Below, piece after piece: positions 47,407 to 60,857 of a stretch of 64,000 bases of DNA (its first letter is position 1; every line of letters begins with the position of its first letter). The DNA comes from Metellina segmentata. Lineage: Eukaryota; Arthropoda; Arachnida; Araneae; Tetragnathidae. A model generated the notes under the pieces. That model searched no databases and was not told where the DNA came from. It worked only from the letters and a program-made list of their open reading frames with translations. A program made the position numbers and the translations under genes. The stretch lies in contig OX375876.1 in assembly GCA_947359465.1 (NCBI GenBank), forward strand, positions 118,849,444 through 118,913,443. Reading direction: 5' to 3'.

Positions 47407-47500
47407 CAGGCGAGACCAACACCGAAAGTCACATCGAAGAGTATTCCGATAGAAATAGAAGACGAGAGCGTGACCCACTAAGGGGAGTTAGGTATTTACA
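47407..47500 (-). other. Candidate 5' non-coding exon of cora
   Basis: On the minus strand GTCTCGCCTG is followed by a consensus donor GTAAGT (47401-47406). The next acceptor in that direction is TTTTACTAG before the exon with ATG 46479. The upstream boundary is uncertain (transcription start not identified). A similar donor (CGCCT|GTAAGTATA) at about 49050 is an alternative first exon. Confidence 0.45.
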
Positions 47501-47682
47501 ATACAATTTAAAGTATCAATTTTGATATTCTTGATTCTTTATCTTCTTTCAAATACTCAACTGTGTACTAACTCCCATAAAACATTAAAGATGTAAATAA
47601 AACTAAGAATCAACTCATCAAAGCCTAACCTGATTTTCTAAACATAAACATTTTTTATCCTCGAGGCACCCTTTTTTTTCGC

Positions 47683-48165
47683 AATTACTTCAACGTGGTA
47701 AGTAAAACTTTCTAAACATGTTCTAAAAGAATTGTAGATAAATTGACGACCGTTTGTTCAGAACAACGGTTCAAAATAGGGGTGAATTTTCACGATTTCG
47801 CTGCATGAGGCATACTTTATGAGTAACATAATATAAATTACTCCAACGTGGAAAACAAAACTAACAACATTTTCTAAAAACCTCGTAGATTGTATTGCGA
47901 ACCATTTTATTTAGAACAACGGCGCACATTCAAAATTAAGTGAATTTTCACGATTTTCAGACGTAGGAGGGGCATTATCTCCTTTAAGTAATTTTTATAC
48001 ATTTATAAGAAACATAATATAAATTACTCTAACGTGGTAAGTAAAACTTTTCCTACATATTCTAAATGAATAGTTGAATATATAGCGGACCGTTTTTTAT
48101 ATCGCTGGCCCAGAACAACGACGTAACTTCAAAATTGGGATGAATTTTAAAATATACCTGTATGA
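47683..48165 (+). repeat. Three diverged ~170-bp tandem units
   Basis: Units start at 47683, 47836 and 48022 with AATTACT(T/C)(C/T)AACGTGG. Each contains further shared words in order: TTCTAAA, a GACCG/AACCA/GACCG block, AGAACAACG, and TGAATTTTCACGATTT or variants. The 153- and 186-bp periods differ through indels. Confidence 0.85.
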
Positions 48166-50680
48166 ATAGCATTATTTAAAATTATAATAATAGTATTAAC
48201 CCCCACTATATTGCAATCGAGGTCTTTCATATCATGCAATTTGTAACAAACGAAAAAGTTTTACTGTTAATAATGAAAGGTTTTCTTGCATGGGGTATAA
48301 AATTGATTAATTCCAATTGCACGTTGTTTTTGCAGAACAGATGTGTAGAGTAATTACTTATTTTCAATCAAAAACAAGAATTTCAAAATTTATTTGTTAT
48401 TAAAAATTTATATAGATATGAATTACACAATACCAAAATATTTCATACCCGTGCAATTATTCAGTATATTCTGATAAAAGGTACATACTAGAGATTAGAT
48501 AAATTAACATTCAACTCCTCTTAACGAAACATTAGAATAAAAAGCTTCAAGAAACTGCAGTCATGTTACACAAAAATGCAATAAATTTATTATGGCTTCA
48601 GATAAACATATATTGTCCTTCTACAAGTAAAACAAATCGCTAAACGTTTAAGCATGCTCGAAACAATATCTACGTGGAGGAATAGCATCAGAAGTTTGTC
48701 TTATATCCAAAAATAAGAATTCTAAATAGCAATAGCCAGCTGCACAATTCAACGCAATGGAATGAATTAAAACTTGCTTTTCCTCTTCTGACGGGGAAAG
48801 AGGGTTTCAACAAACTATTTTGACGAAAACCGATTCAAGTACAACTCAAGATTTTCAATTAATAAAAAGTGAGCGTTCATTTTAAAGACTAAATCAAATT
48901 GACAAATAAGATATGGACATTAAATTTTAGAAAGAAAAATATTTAAAACTAAATGCTGTAAAAATGTCTTCAAATTATTTTTTTAAAGTGTGCAATAAAA
49001 AGGAGGAAAAGAAAGGAGTAAAATGTGCGAATTGGAAGTTTATACTTACAGGCGAATTTCGTTTAAAATGACGCACGGGGACTAAACGAAATTTTGGTGC
49101 ATAATTTTAAGTACTTCTTTAGGGAAACCGAGTTATAAAAATATAATTCAAGCACTTTTTAGTATTTTTAAGGACCGAGGGAATTTTGTGCTAAGAAATC
49201 ATTTGTTCTCATGAATTCGAAGAAACTGGGAATACAAATTATGTTTGAAAAAGATAACAGGTGAACCGGTGAGCAGTAAATGTTATTTCAAAAGGGCGTT
49301 TTCAACTAAGCATTAATAAGGATTCGAAATTAGGGACCGGTCAGGTGACATTGATAATTAAATATTCTTCATTTGCCAAAATGCACGTTAGTTGCAATTT
49401 CAAAATTTACGTTACGTGGATGTCATAAGCAAACGTGTAATGACTAGTGTCTGGACGTTGATGACCATTCACAAAGGCACTATCTCTACAATAGCAATTT
49501 TGATCGGTTGGAATTTATGACAAGAGAGTCAGAAAAATATGACAAGATTGGAAAAACCCGATTCGTCAAAACGAAATTCATAGGTTCAAAGTATGACTAA
49601 CGGCAACTAATTTTGATCTCTGGTTCTAATAAATTTATTGTAATTTAACAGCTCAGTTTACTCATAAATATCCACATTTTAAATTAAGAAATCATTCCAG
49701 TCTATTACATATTTAAGATAATCATAAAAATAAATTATAGCTATGGTTTAGTAACATTAAAGGTTTTTAAGTATTCGACACTTTTCACCCAAATGGCATC
49801 ACAAACCACGTTAGAACTTTGCTTTCTGGAGGAGCTACCGTCTAAAGTGACTTTTAGCTTCTACAATTCATCCCGAGACAATTGTAGGTACCTTAAGATT
49901 CTGAACTTATATCTTTTAAAAATTTAATTGTAACAAATCGCCATAAATAGACACAATGCCCATTTGGAAACAAAAATCTGATAGATGCTAATATGTAGCT
50001 AAGTGAGGACAGAAGGAATTTATGGATATACTCCAGGAATAAAGAAGCAAAGTTGAATCTTTGTATTGCTTTGACAACCGTAAAAACTGCACACATAGAA
50101 TATACAGTTCGAATGGAATAAACAAAAAGAAAAGTGATATTTCAGAGTTAAAGTTTTTTCAAGAAACTCATTTTATGTTGCCATTTTCTTCGGTTACATT
50201 TAGTAATAATTGTATAATCTTAGAATATATTTAGATCTATGGACAATGATTTGGTCGCAATTGATATGATTCGCAAAGACTGAGAGCTCACTATTATTGT
50301 AGAGGCATCTCAATGTAGTTCCCACTCTTAAAGTTAGAAGAAAAAAAATTAGGGTATTTTAAAGCCTTAGGCTAAAGGCCATTTTTCATTTTTTAAGGCT
50401 ACATTTCACGTAGTTCGCAATATTTATCTACGAGAGCATATGCGTAGAAAACATTCAAGAGCGCTGTTTGGGTCTCACGGATCCAGTTTTAAAACATCAA
50501 TTTTAGCGAACCTATTATTACGCTACCGATTTTTGATTACATTTTCCCTTGGACGACTATCATTGACCTTTGTTTTCTAATACACGTGAAATAGCATGCT
50601 GTGTATAAGTACTAAATGTTTTAAGATATTTTAAAGACGCAGCGAAATATTAAGGTTTTTTAAGGGCCCTTTAGAATTAA
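48166..50680. other. Non-coding, nothing recognised
   Basis: AT-rich, with only short random frames on both strands. The one point of note is the donor-like CGCCT|GTAAGT on the minus strand at 49049-49050. Confidence 0.5.
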
Positions 50681-50689
50681 AATGAAAAA

Positions 50690-50925
50690 TCAGGTCTTAA
50701 CTCTCCGCCTGGTTGTCTTGACGACGCAATCTCGTCAGTAGAAGAAAACTGACCAGATAGTGATGGACGAGATATCTCGTCATTACAAGAAAACTGACGA
50801 GATTTTGATTTGGTCATCATAAAAAAATTGGCAATATTTTGATGACGAGATATCTCCTCATTAACAAAATTAGTCAGATCTTGTTGAACGATATATCTCT
50901 TCGAAACCACACGGAGTTTTAAGGC
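50690..50925. repeat. Palindrome-based repeat family, copy 2
   Basis: Contains the perfect 16-bp palindrome GACGAGATATCTCGTC at 50766-50781, further units ACGAGATATCTCCTC (about 50845) and ACGATATATCTCTTC (about 50887), joined by AAAACTGACGAGATTTTGA-type linkers. At least four ~45-50-bp units. Confidence 0.8.
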
Positions 50926-51099
50926 TTTTTACGACCCATGTGTTCATTCCTGATCCATTCAAGTATGTTTCAAGGACATTTTCAAAAAGGAGTATGAAGC
51001 CATAAGAATTTCATTAAGGTGCATAAACCCCAAATTTAAAATACAAAAAAATAAAGGAAATGGAATAGGGAGAAAATGAAATAAGATCAATTCGAATGA

Positions 51100-51480
51100 A
51101 AACCAGCCACACCAAGGTACCATTAATATTAATTCCTGGACGACTCATCAACGCAAGCGCCCAATCTTCCCGAAGAAACCCGCACCCAATTTATTACACG
51201 TAAATTAAGCGTGACTGGCGATGATGTGGGACATTCGACCAAAAGGATATTAATCTCGCGATGGATGGCAACCGGGGCGGTTATCGTCTGAGAGGTCACT
51301 TTCAAAGACGACCGCCTGGCGCCCGGCCAGTGACGACGCAACCAGAGACACGACAGTTAAACTGAAATGGGCCACAATCAGGGCTGTAAGCCAATCACTC
51401 AATTAGCGCCAGAACCTGGATGAGCGGGCTCTGCTTAACAAAGGCCGTTCCACCTACGCATGTCATTTAATAACCGAAGC
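51100..51480. other. GC-richer block of unknown identity
   Basis: Noticeably higher GC than its surroundings (GACGACCGCCTGGCGCCC, GGCAACCGGGGCGG). No family recognised and no splice-framed coding exon seen. It could be an old repeat or a regulatory region. Confidence 0.35.
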
Positions 51481-52194
51481 ACGAAAGTGACGTACCACCG
51501 GGACTCTTGTAACAAAACCCCTGAACTATCAAGCCCATTTTTTTTATGAAGGGGACCGTAGCCCCCCAAAATACGGGAGTGGTAATATTCTCTTGTGGAG
51601 GCAAATAGCGTCTTTCAAGAATTGTTTTAAAATCATTTTTAATATTGAATGTTTTGTTTATGAATTGCTTTAGTATTAACATTGAATCCTAGTGGTCCCA
51701 TTTAGAATCATTCGGACAATTTCTGACTATTTACTGCAATTTTTGCATCGTTACAAATACATGGTAGAAGTTTGTAGAGGCAAAACTACATCCAGGTAAC
51801 AGCTCATAACCTGCAAAGTAAAAAATAAAAACACGCGGTGACGTCAGATGCTTGATTCTTTCGAATGGCCTCCATATTGACCACCAATGGCAACTGTTCT
51901 TTGTGTTCTTCAGATCGGAGCTTCGAAAGTTCTTGTGACCTACGAACTTATGCAAAATTTAAGAACAAAAAGATGGAACGTTCGTTTTGAGTATTATTCA
52001 TTCTAGCTTTCTGTCTAGCACATTCCGGACGCGCTGACTGCGGAATTACGTTTAATTCTTGTTGATGTAAATAAGCTAATATCTGGAGTTGTAAATATGT
52101 TATAGTAAAGCAAGTTTTATCCATTCTGATGTTATGTCTACATGATTTCACTATTTACGCAAAACTAACGTTTGTTTCAAACAAACCGCCAGAA

Positions 52195-52690
52195 GTTGAT
52201 TAACGTTACACTGGAACAACACAACGGGCTATTGGCAACTGCCCAGGAACAGCACCTCGTAATTTTTAATCAAGGTCAGACGACAGGTTCTCCATCTGAG
52301 CTGGCACCCTACTCTCCAAACTTTCACAGGACGTTAGGACATTTGTAGCCACGACAGATTCAACGTGACTCAGCCCCCCGGGACAAGACGGTTTTTAGCT
52401 AGACCGAGTTTAGAACTCGCATTCTCGTGGTTACGACTCCGATGGGCCAATAATACCTTTATGTTTAAGACCAAGTTCCCCAATCATAAGGGATAAACAT
52501 TACAAATATACAGGTAATGTAAGTAATCAAATGTGTAGCGTCTCAACCAGATCGTTTTGATGATCGGGATACAGTTACAAAGTCCTAGGAGCCCGGACAT
52601 TATGGCATCCCAAGGACTTAAGTCACATAAAATATTTCATCGTTGCCCCACACAACATGAGGGATAAATATTACGAATATACCAAAAAAA
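52195..52690 (-). repeat. SINE-related and CCCC/GGGATAAA repeat pieces
   Basis: 52200-52370 matches the 62706 SINE family (AACGTTACACTGGAACAACACAAC, GGCTATT, CACCTCGTAATTTTTAATCA, GAGCTGGCACCC.ACTCTCC). 52480-52540 and 52640-52690 are two copies of the GGGATAAA/TACAAATATAC family seen at 27790. Confidence 0.65.
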
Positions 52691-52699
52691 TTAATACTG

Positions 52700-55600
52700 T
52701 GCATAAAAAAAGAATTCCGAGAACACACGTATAGCAGTTGGGGGGGGGGGGTACACTAGTACTTCCTCCTTAAAAAATAATAAATTAACACAAGATGGCG
52801 CCCTTGAATGTGAAAATGCATTTCCATGCAGTGACAAACTTAAAATGTAAGAACAACTGAATGAAGAATTAAATATCATCATTCTTTGAAAAGGACTTCA
52901 AATTGTGTCAGTGTTCAAGGCCAACAAATAGGTGGATTCATGTGCCATGGCATCGGCGCGAAGGTCACGGTCCGACGCAAAATATGAAAGGTTTTTTTTT
53001 AATACTAAGATGTGAAAAATCTGTTTTCTAAGTTAAAAATGTATTAATATTCGTTGTATTTATAATATAGCTGTACAAAGAAAAGAAATTCCCTTGGTGC
53101 AAGTTTAACATTGAGTACTTGAATTATACATTTTTAATTAAACTCAGGATCCGGCAACTAGACTGGTTAGGCCCGTCACATGAAGTGGCCCGCAGGTGCT
53201 CTTCATATAGACTGGAATGGGGCCCTTCACTTAACCTGAGATTGAGACTCGTAATTTAAATAGGTACAAAGGCCGTCCACTGAAATGACCACTGGAAAAT
53301 GGTACATCCACAGAATTCTCACTGGAGTCCGTCAATATTATCAAAGAAAGAAGTCAAGTCTTGTAATGTAAGTGCAATCGTTCGAAAATGATTCTTTCGT
53401 GCTAATTACGCGGAAAATGATTGGCATTGGAATGTATACATCTACTCAGCAAGACGTTTTATATATTTTCGAGTTTTCTAATTTTTTAAACAATTAAAAT
53501 AAACGTGTTTTGGTTTCGAAAGTCATGGGTAAATATGAACACAGAAAAATCGTATCCACAGAAGTCTCCTCTTTAATGCTTTTTATTCAAATCCATTAAT
53601 TACGAAGTAAATACATTTGTAAAAAGAATTATCCAACCTTTCATAATTTTGTTTCAGTATGTTTATAAATGTTGCATAGCAATAAATCTCTACCATTGAC
53701 TGATCCTACAAATTTGAGTGTTCCCTCATAATGTTTAAGGGACACAGTATTCGAAAAATCACACCTATATTTTTAGGTTTTCTCTGAAAATAATAAACTA
53801 CTGAAATCTATCGACAATGGAAAAGAAAGGTTTTTGTAAAAAATTGTTTTAAAAATATTCGCAATTTTACTTGATTTGTTGATTTTTCATTTTCATATTT
53901 AACTACAGGCCTTGAAAACACAAAGAAAAAACCATTTTCCAACATGAACCAATAGTGAAATTCATCTGGAAAAAGTTAAAATACAATGTCATAACATAAA
54001 ACGAACAAAAGCTTCCCCAATGCCACATTAAGAATAAAATATGTACGACAGCAACGCTTTCATTACACAAGCGTCTGATGTAAGCTTAAGCAACAAAAGG
54101 AAAACAATTAAAGCTCGGACCTTTTGTAGAGAAGAATCCACTTCTTGTCAAAGCACAATAATCCATACCGGTACATTCAAACCGTCCTCCACAGCAGAAC
54201 ATTCAACTTCCGATGGCAATGAGCAAGGAAATATTTCACAACCGAAATCTCTGCAAACCGAAAATCAGGAAAGAGGGTACAGATAGAAACAATCGGCCAG
54301 AAAACACCGACCCTGTTACAAAGTACAGGTTCACACACTGAAATGGTAAGAACTTTTTAAGGCAAAGGCGAGTTTGGGCAAAGGAAAGAGATGGGCACGA
54401 TAGGTTATGCTATCACCTGTCTGAGGTCAGTTGTAACAGCTTCCGTGACTTTGGCCACTTCCGTGAGAGTCACGCTCTCGTGAATAGACAGCACTCCACA
54501 AAACTCAATTGAGAATCAAAATTCGAATAAACCAATTAACAAGTTCACCACTTGACGCGCGTACGGAAGAACAGAAACAAGTGGAAGTCGTAAAGAAAGG
54601 ACACCGAATCCCCACGTGGTCCGAGAGACAGATTTCCGTGGATATCTGATTGTCCACAAGGCGTGGGTACAATGACCCAGCAATGAGCCGTTAAACTCCA
54701 CTTTACCATCATGAAAAGGAGAACACAAACATTCAATTGCAAATTTCTTGAACTACAGAACACACAGGATGAACATCGAAGTAAATTTTCTTAGTAACAG
54801 TAAACAATTGTAAAATTCCAAAAACAAAGAAACCAGTTGCGTAATGATCCAACAGCAACAGCTCGTTCGTGCTTGTTTTTTCAAAATCATACAAGTTTCA
54901 AAATTCAGGAAAAAGTTTAAGTACGCATGTGGATTTAATTCCGCAAATATGTCTCACTATCCTAGAGCGCAAATCGTATCTTGCTTAGTAAATTGTTGAA
55001 TTTATGGAATCAAAACAAAACACTTGTTTTCATACTCGTTATGGTTACTGTCAATTTCAGAACATATCTTTAGTCAACAACCAAAGCAGTTCCATTTGTC
55101 TGATAGTATATTTCAATACTCTTCACTTTTTCTTCAGGTGGTATCAATTACCTCTATCCACAGAAATTTTCACCTCGTGCACTTATGTTTGAGGACCACC
55201 ACTTGCTATTTCGCATAGCGGAACCTCAAGATTCTTCGGAACTCACTTTGAAATATAGTCTTGTATAAGTATTGTTTTATTAGACTTTTTACAATCACAA
55301 CCGAGAAACGACACTAGAAAAAACAGCTCATAAAATGATAAGCTCAGCCAACCACAGTATAAGAGTATGCGACGAATAAAAATTCTTCCTAACCTTCAAA
55401 TTAGCCTAAATTAATCTTCGAAGCAGTTGATTTCAATGCTCAAAAAGGTTGTCTCACACGAGATGAATAAAAATATATTTTAATAATAAAATGTTACCAA
55501 CTCGGCGATTTGTCGAAAAACAGAAAAACACAGAATTTATTTTATAATTATCGATTTTATTCCACACAAATAGAAATAAATATCTCATAAGCGTGACGGG

Positions 55601-56060
55601 CATATCCTCGCCAGTCGGAGATTCGTTCTGGGAACTGACTGCATTGATAAGAGCCAATCGGAAAGCTCCAAAAGGGAGAGAAGTCAAAAGCTAAATGATC
55701 AGGGGAAAAAGTCGAAGTGGTTGCTTGAAGCTTAAAGAATTAACATAAACTTTCTAACATTGCAGTGAATAAGTCTTGTGAAAAATATATAAATTCAGTT
55801 TTCTTCGAATGACAAGGTACCTCGTCCATTTGTTTCCAGTCTGGTCCGGTCTGTTTTGCAAATGATGACATAACCACCAGAAGGGTTAAAGTTTAGAAAA
55901 CTGAAACATTACAAGTGTATAAAAAATAGAAAAAGGAACATCAGTAGCCACCCTGAACCAAATCTATATTAGCTTTCTGCTGTTTGAATAGAATGGCCAT
56001 GAATGCACCCAATCCAATACTCTACCCCAAGAACCCAACGCTGGAATCAAACTAATTCGC
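52700..56060. other. Non-coding, nothing recognised
   Basis: A poly(G) run of about 12 nt lies at 52739-52751. Frames up to 81 codons are present (e.g. 54041-54286) but show no domain, no splice context and no coding-like composition. Confidence 0.45.
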
Positions 56061-56067
56061 TTAATGG

Positions 56068-56496
56068 CGGTAGGTTGGTTAGGCATAGAGAACATAGGTT
56101 TGAGCAAATAGTTTCCTAAAAACGCGGGGGGTAGGGCTACAAATGTTCTCGGGGGCGCGGTACGAAATTAGTGGTTATTACCCCCCCCCTTCTCAGTATC
56201 GTCTGGACGGTAGGTTGGTTAGGCATAGAGAACATAGGTTTGAGCAAATAGTTTCCTAAAAACGCGGGGGGTAGGGCTACAAATGTTCTCGGGGGCGAGG
56301 TACGAAATTAGTGGTTATTACCCCTCCCCCCCTTCTCAGTATCATCTGGACGGTAGGTTGGTTAGGCATAGAGAACATAGGTTTGAGCAAATAGTTTCCT
56401 AAAAACGCGAGGGGTAGGGCTACAAATGTTCTCGGGGGCGAGGTACGAAATTAGTGGTTATTACCCCCCCCCCCCCTTCTCAGTATCGTCTGGACG
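56068..56496. repeat. Three-copy ~142-bp minisatellite with poly(C)
   Basis: Units start at 56068, 56208 and 56351 with CGGTAGGTTGGTTAGGCATA and end in GTCTGGACG. They are almost identical; the length differences come from the internal C run (C9 in unit 1, interrupted by T in unit 2, about C14 in unit 3). Near identity means recent expansion. Confidence 0.95.
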
Positions 56497-56499
56497 ACC

Positions 56500-57750
56500 A
56501 AGCATTTAGAACCAGCCTTCATTTTCGACGTATGTTTTACAAAATCGTTTTATCTTGGTTAATTTGATTTTTTTACAAAAAATGCAATCCCTGAAGCGAT
56601 CTTCAGAACATTTCTAGATATTTTCGCTTGTATGACGCGTGTATCGCGACTAACCAACCATTTATTCTCTCTTCTTACAATCTAATCTGTCTGTAAATTA
56701 CACAATTTATTGCGTGAATATAAAACAACTATCCAAAACAATAACGGGAGTTTAAAAGTCCTAAATGCAACTAATATTCAAAGTCCAGGCCTTAGAGAAC
56801 CATCCAGACAAATGCCCAATAAAAGCAAAAAAAAAATGAAATGCAAATGGTCGTAACAGATCTATGATTTGTTTATACACAATCACATAAACACATTTTG
56901 AAATTACTCCAAATAGAGCATATGATTGACTGAGGGAAAGTGATCATTGACAACCGACTTACAGCTCACATTTTTCAAGACGGAAGATCATAAGGACCAC
57001 ACATATAAAGAACGTTCTTTAAGATAAGATGATATACGGATCTAAAGCGGTCCTCCTTTTACTATTAGGAAGATTATGAGACATAATTTTGTGTTGTCCA
57101 CCACTATTGCAGGCTTTTAAAGCAATCTTGCATGACTGGGCATATGTAATAAAGCTCGATTTTACTTGTGCTGTCATTGAAAGTAGCATTCTATTTCATT
57201 AGTCTTAATTCTGAATAGCCGGTTATAAAAATCCGCCGCTTAATAAAATAAAATCTATCTGAGCAGAAGTAATGTGTTATTCAGGGGTGGGCAGTGGTAC
57301 CTCCATTCCAGATATTTCGAAGTTCGTGATAGTTTTGGAAGCATGTTGCAAAAGAATAGGGGAGGGTGAATTCTTTACACCTCGATGAACTTCCGAGCTC
57401 GTAAAAAATATAAAAAAATGCACGATAAAAATGCGGGTAGGAAAAAGTTTTAGGAAACATTTGTAGGCGAGGAAAGTAATAAATCATGTCAGCATTAGAA
57501 TCTGAATGTATAAGATTCGACATACATGAATGCATCGATGACTCAGAATTACATTTTGTAGCTGTAACACCGATATTGTGCTATAAAAATTTTAAATCTA
57601 ACGCATTGCCTGACAAAGTATAATGTGTATTTAAAAAGTATTCTAAAATAACGCATTTGCGTTCAGGTGTTTAATCTATTTCCGACGATCTTTTGCTGAG
57701 ATTGATTTTCATTACAAACAAACAAACCAGATAGTCCTGCGATAATTTTA
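56500..57750. other. Non-coding, nothing recognised
   Basis: AT-rich sequence with no supported gene or repeat. Confidence 0.45.
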
Positions 57751-58298
57751 CAGGATTCCCACTCTATTTCAGAAATAAAATTCCCTGACTTTTCCAGACA
57801 TATTTTTACAAAATTCCAGGTAATATTTAAGGTATTCACGACATTTTTAAGGTGAAAAACTAAGAAATAATTTAGCATTTAATAGCCATTAAAAATATCA
57901 ATTTAAGAATTATACACTGTAAAAATTAATACACAAAGCACAAGTAATTTTGCATTAAAATAATTCAACATATTTGACTTATATGAATTCGTGATTTAAT
58001 GTATCATAAGCATGAAAATTCTTAAATTTAAGACAGTAGACGAAACAAAATTATTTTCCTGTTAAACATTAGTTGTTTCTTTTAAAATCGGTTGAAAAAT
58101 TCGATTAATAAAATAAAGTGATGCGTATCTGATTGGTTACTTTCTTCACGGCGTCTTTGAAGTCATGATCAATCCTTTTCCAGATCATTGAGGCGATTTT
58201 CCAGGTTTTAGACGAAAATGCGTAATTTTCCCTGATTTTTTTAGACAAAATTAAATTTCCTGACAATTTCAGGTTTTCCCCGACCCGTGGGAACCCTG
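57751..58298. mobile_element. hAT-type MITE (CAGGGTTCCCA ends)
   Basis: The left end CAGGATTCCCACTC leads into TTCCCTGACTTTTCCAG. The right end, inverted, is CAGGGTTCCCACGGGTCGGG leading into AAAACCTGAAATTGTCAGG. The interior is shared with 62013-62370. Flanks share ATTTTA, but an exact 8-bp duplication is not seen. Confidence 0.75.
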
Positions 58299-58299
58299 A

Positions 58300-59700
58300 T
58301 TTTACTTCTGCTGTCCAAATGCTTTCGTGTAATAGGTATCCGGGTTACCTTGCAATCTAGTTTATCGCCCTTTGGCGCTACGTTTGGTCCAATTGGTGTA
58401 GTCTTATATCGATTCGGAACTCATTCTGAGGAATTACCATTGACGATATGCTGAAATCGTATACGAAAAATAAGTCAAATGACGTCACGTTCGGAATACG
58501 TACAGGAAATCCGCTGCAGAAGCACTACCGACATCAACAATTGGCTTGGCAGAAAATGCTTCGCAATTCTTGTGTACTATGCAAAAAATCAGAGGGAGAA
58601 TAAAACTGAGAAAGTTTAAACTTTAAATCCACATAGAAATAGGGAAATCGGTAAATTACCGAGATGCTGATGGAACGTAATAAATCATATTAGAATAGAA
58701 ATATAGAATCAGAATATAGAATTTAACAAATAATAATGTAATGTAGCATTAGACAAGGAGAGTTTATTTCACAGTAATTTAAATGTCTTTTCCAATTAAA
58801 AAGACAGTTATACTGTTCGACAGGTATACAACTACAGGACTACTTTTCTGTTGAAAGCAATGTTGATCATGATGATATCACTATCACCACGCGGTCGAAC
58901 AAGACTAGAAGTTTACAGATTCTAGCTCAGAAACAGGTGGCAGTGATGTGAGAAATCTATACCATGTTGGTGACAAAGAGAGTGCAGATATGCCACACCT
59001 TTAAATAAAAAATGCCTTTTATGGCAGTTTTTTAGAAATAATTCTCATTTTATAAATCTTAAGTCTTAAAATCTTACATGCATCAATTTTTTAATGTCTT
59101 GCTAATACTGGAGCAATAAATTTGACTAAAGCCACATAAAACTTCTTTTACAAGATGGTAATCGGAAAGATTATGCAAAAAACTCATGCATATTTGTTTA
59201 ACATATATTTGATTTTATTCATGGTCAGTTTGGAATTCGGTACGCATATTAGATTTCGTTCCTGAATATAATTAAACTTGAAATGCCTGAGCAACCTTGA
59301 TTCATACCACTCTATTCAGATCAGATAATAAAGAACGAAAGATCCCAGCTAATGACAGTCGTAAATCTCGAGATACGACATTTATCGAAGACGGGATTAT
59401 TGTTGTTCAACGAGCTTCATTCGTCAATACATAAATTAAAAGCAGTCATTCCGACGTATAAATTACGTCTGTAAAGGCATATAAAGATGCATCAAAAAAC
59501 GACTGCAGGGCATTTGCATTAACTGAGGCTCCACTTATGCGACATGAAAACGCAAGGCAAGTGTGACTCTGGATGTAAAAATGCTGACTACAAATTATTC
59601 AAGACAAAGAAACAAGAATGCGACTAGTGTGTAAAGAAATGCAAAGCGAGAGGTGGAAACAAAGGTAAGATTGATCTACAAATATTAGGTTTCTTTCTTT
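58300..59700. other. Non-coding, nothing recognised
   Basis: AT-rich; no coding exon, RNA gene or repeat that I can support. Confidence 0.45.
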
Positions 59701-59714
59701 GTTTAATATTTATT

Positions 59715-60120
59715 TGCCAGTATGGTAGCCGCGTGCTTAGCGCTCTGAACCTCGGTGCAATAGACTCTGGGCGAATCCACTTTAAACTGCAAGAAGATTT
59801 TAAATCGTAGGAAGATAGATTGGATATACGGGAGGGCGGGCCCCGTGTTTACTATACAGCAAACCCTGTGTGAAAAGAGGAGATCACTAGAGTAACTCGG
59901 GTTCGTGAAGCCCGTACACACCTAAAGGGTGATCTTGAGGCGTAACTTGTAGTACTCCAGCTCCTTGGTCCCCCAAACATGAGGAATAAACACAAAAAGT
60001 ACAAATATAAACAGCCAAATATGCAAGGTAATCGTACCACTCACTCGGTCGAAAACCCGCAATACCATGAGACCAGTCACGCAAAATTAGGCAAGCCACA
60101 CATTAGTTCAACATCAGTCC
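59715..60120 (+). repeat. SINE-like and GGGATAAA-family repeat block
   Basis: 59715-59790 resembles a degraded tRNA-like head (GCCAGTATGGTAGCCGCGTGC ... AATAGACTCTGGG). 59968-60030 holds CCCCCAAACATGAGGAATAAA and ACAAATATAAACAG, the family at 27790. A further copy of the tail lies at 60270-60330 (CCCCCAAATATGAGGGA). Confidence 0.5.
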
Positions 60121-60857
60121 TGCGACACTTAATTGGCTGAAATGCGCATGCGCACCAACATGTTTCACGAAGAGGAAAAAAAACCGCACGCGCATGTTGG
60201 CGTATGATGCTCCAGGGTGTGGCAAGGCCTAGGAGCTTGGGCTCCTTGCCCCTTAGTATGTTTATAGTGTCTCCCCCAAATATGAGGGAGAAGTATTCTA
60301 CGTATACAGATAATATAGTTAGGGAAATTGTAATTGGTTCATTTCTTTCCTTAGTTCCTCAACTGCAATAGGTATTTTAATCAACGTCACACTGGAGCAA
60401 CCCCAACTTCAAAGGATTGGGTTGGATTTTGGGGTTTTATGGTGCAAGGTCTAAAAGCGAACAAGCTGCGCCACCCCCAACTTCAAAGGACCGCATTTCC
60501 TCAGAAACTGGAAAATAGTTGTGGTCAAATTGTTAGGGGGCGGGTCTTGGAAGCAAGTATATATACTTCATCTCCCCCTAACATTTTGGTGACAAGTATT
60601 TTTCTGTTCCTGGGGAAACACGCTCCTTTGAAGTTTGGGAACTAAGACGAAAGAAATTATCCAATTACCCCTTTGATGATGATACAATTGATGTTCTTGG
60701 TAGAGTTCCTATTTCCTTTGAGAAATTTCGATCAAAGGGACTAAATGGTTTATTCGGAAGGAAAAGAGAAGACGGTTATTTTTTTCAGGAATCTAAAAGA
60801 GGTGCCACAAATCTGCACTCCGGGTCCCTCCAGAAATACAGATATCCATTCCAAATA

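Noticed and set aside
54041..54286. 81-codon plus-strand ORF, Ser/Thr-rich
   Set aside because: No splice context, no homologous motif and composition like surrounding non-coding DNA.
56068..56496. CRISPR-like array
   Set aside because: Three contiguous ~142-bp units without unique spacers; eukaryotic context. It is a minisatellite.
60540..60610. LTR-retrotransposon promoter and primer-binding site (AGTATATATACTTC, ACATTTTGGTGACAAG)
   Set aside because: Suggestive words, but no paired LTR, no gag/pol remnant and no convincing tRNA match were found nearby.
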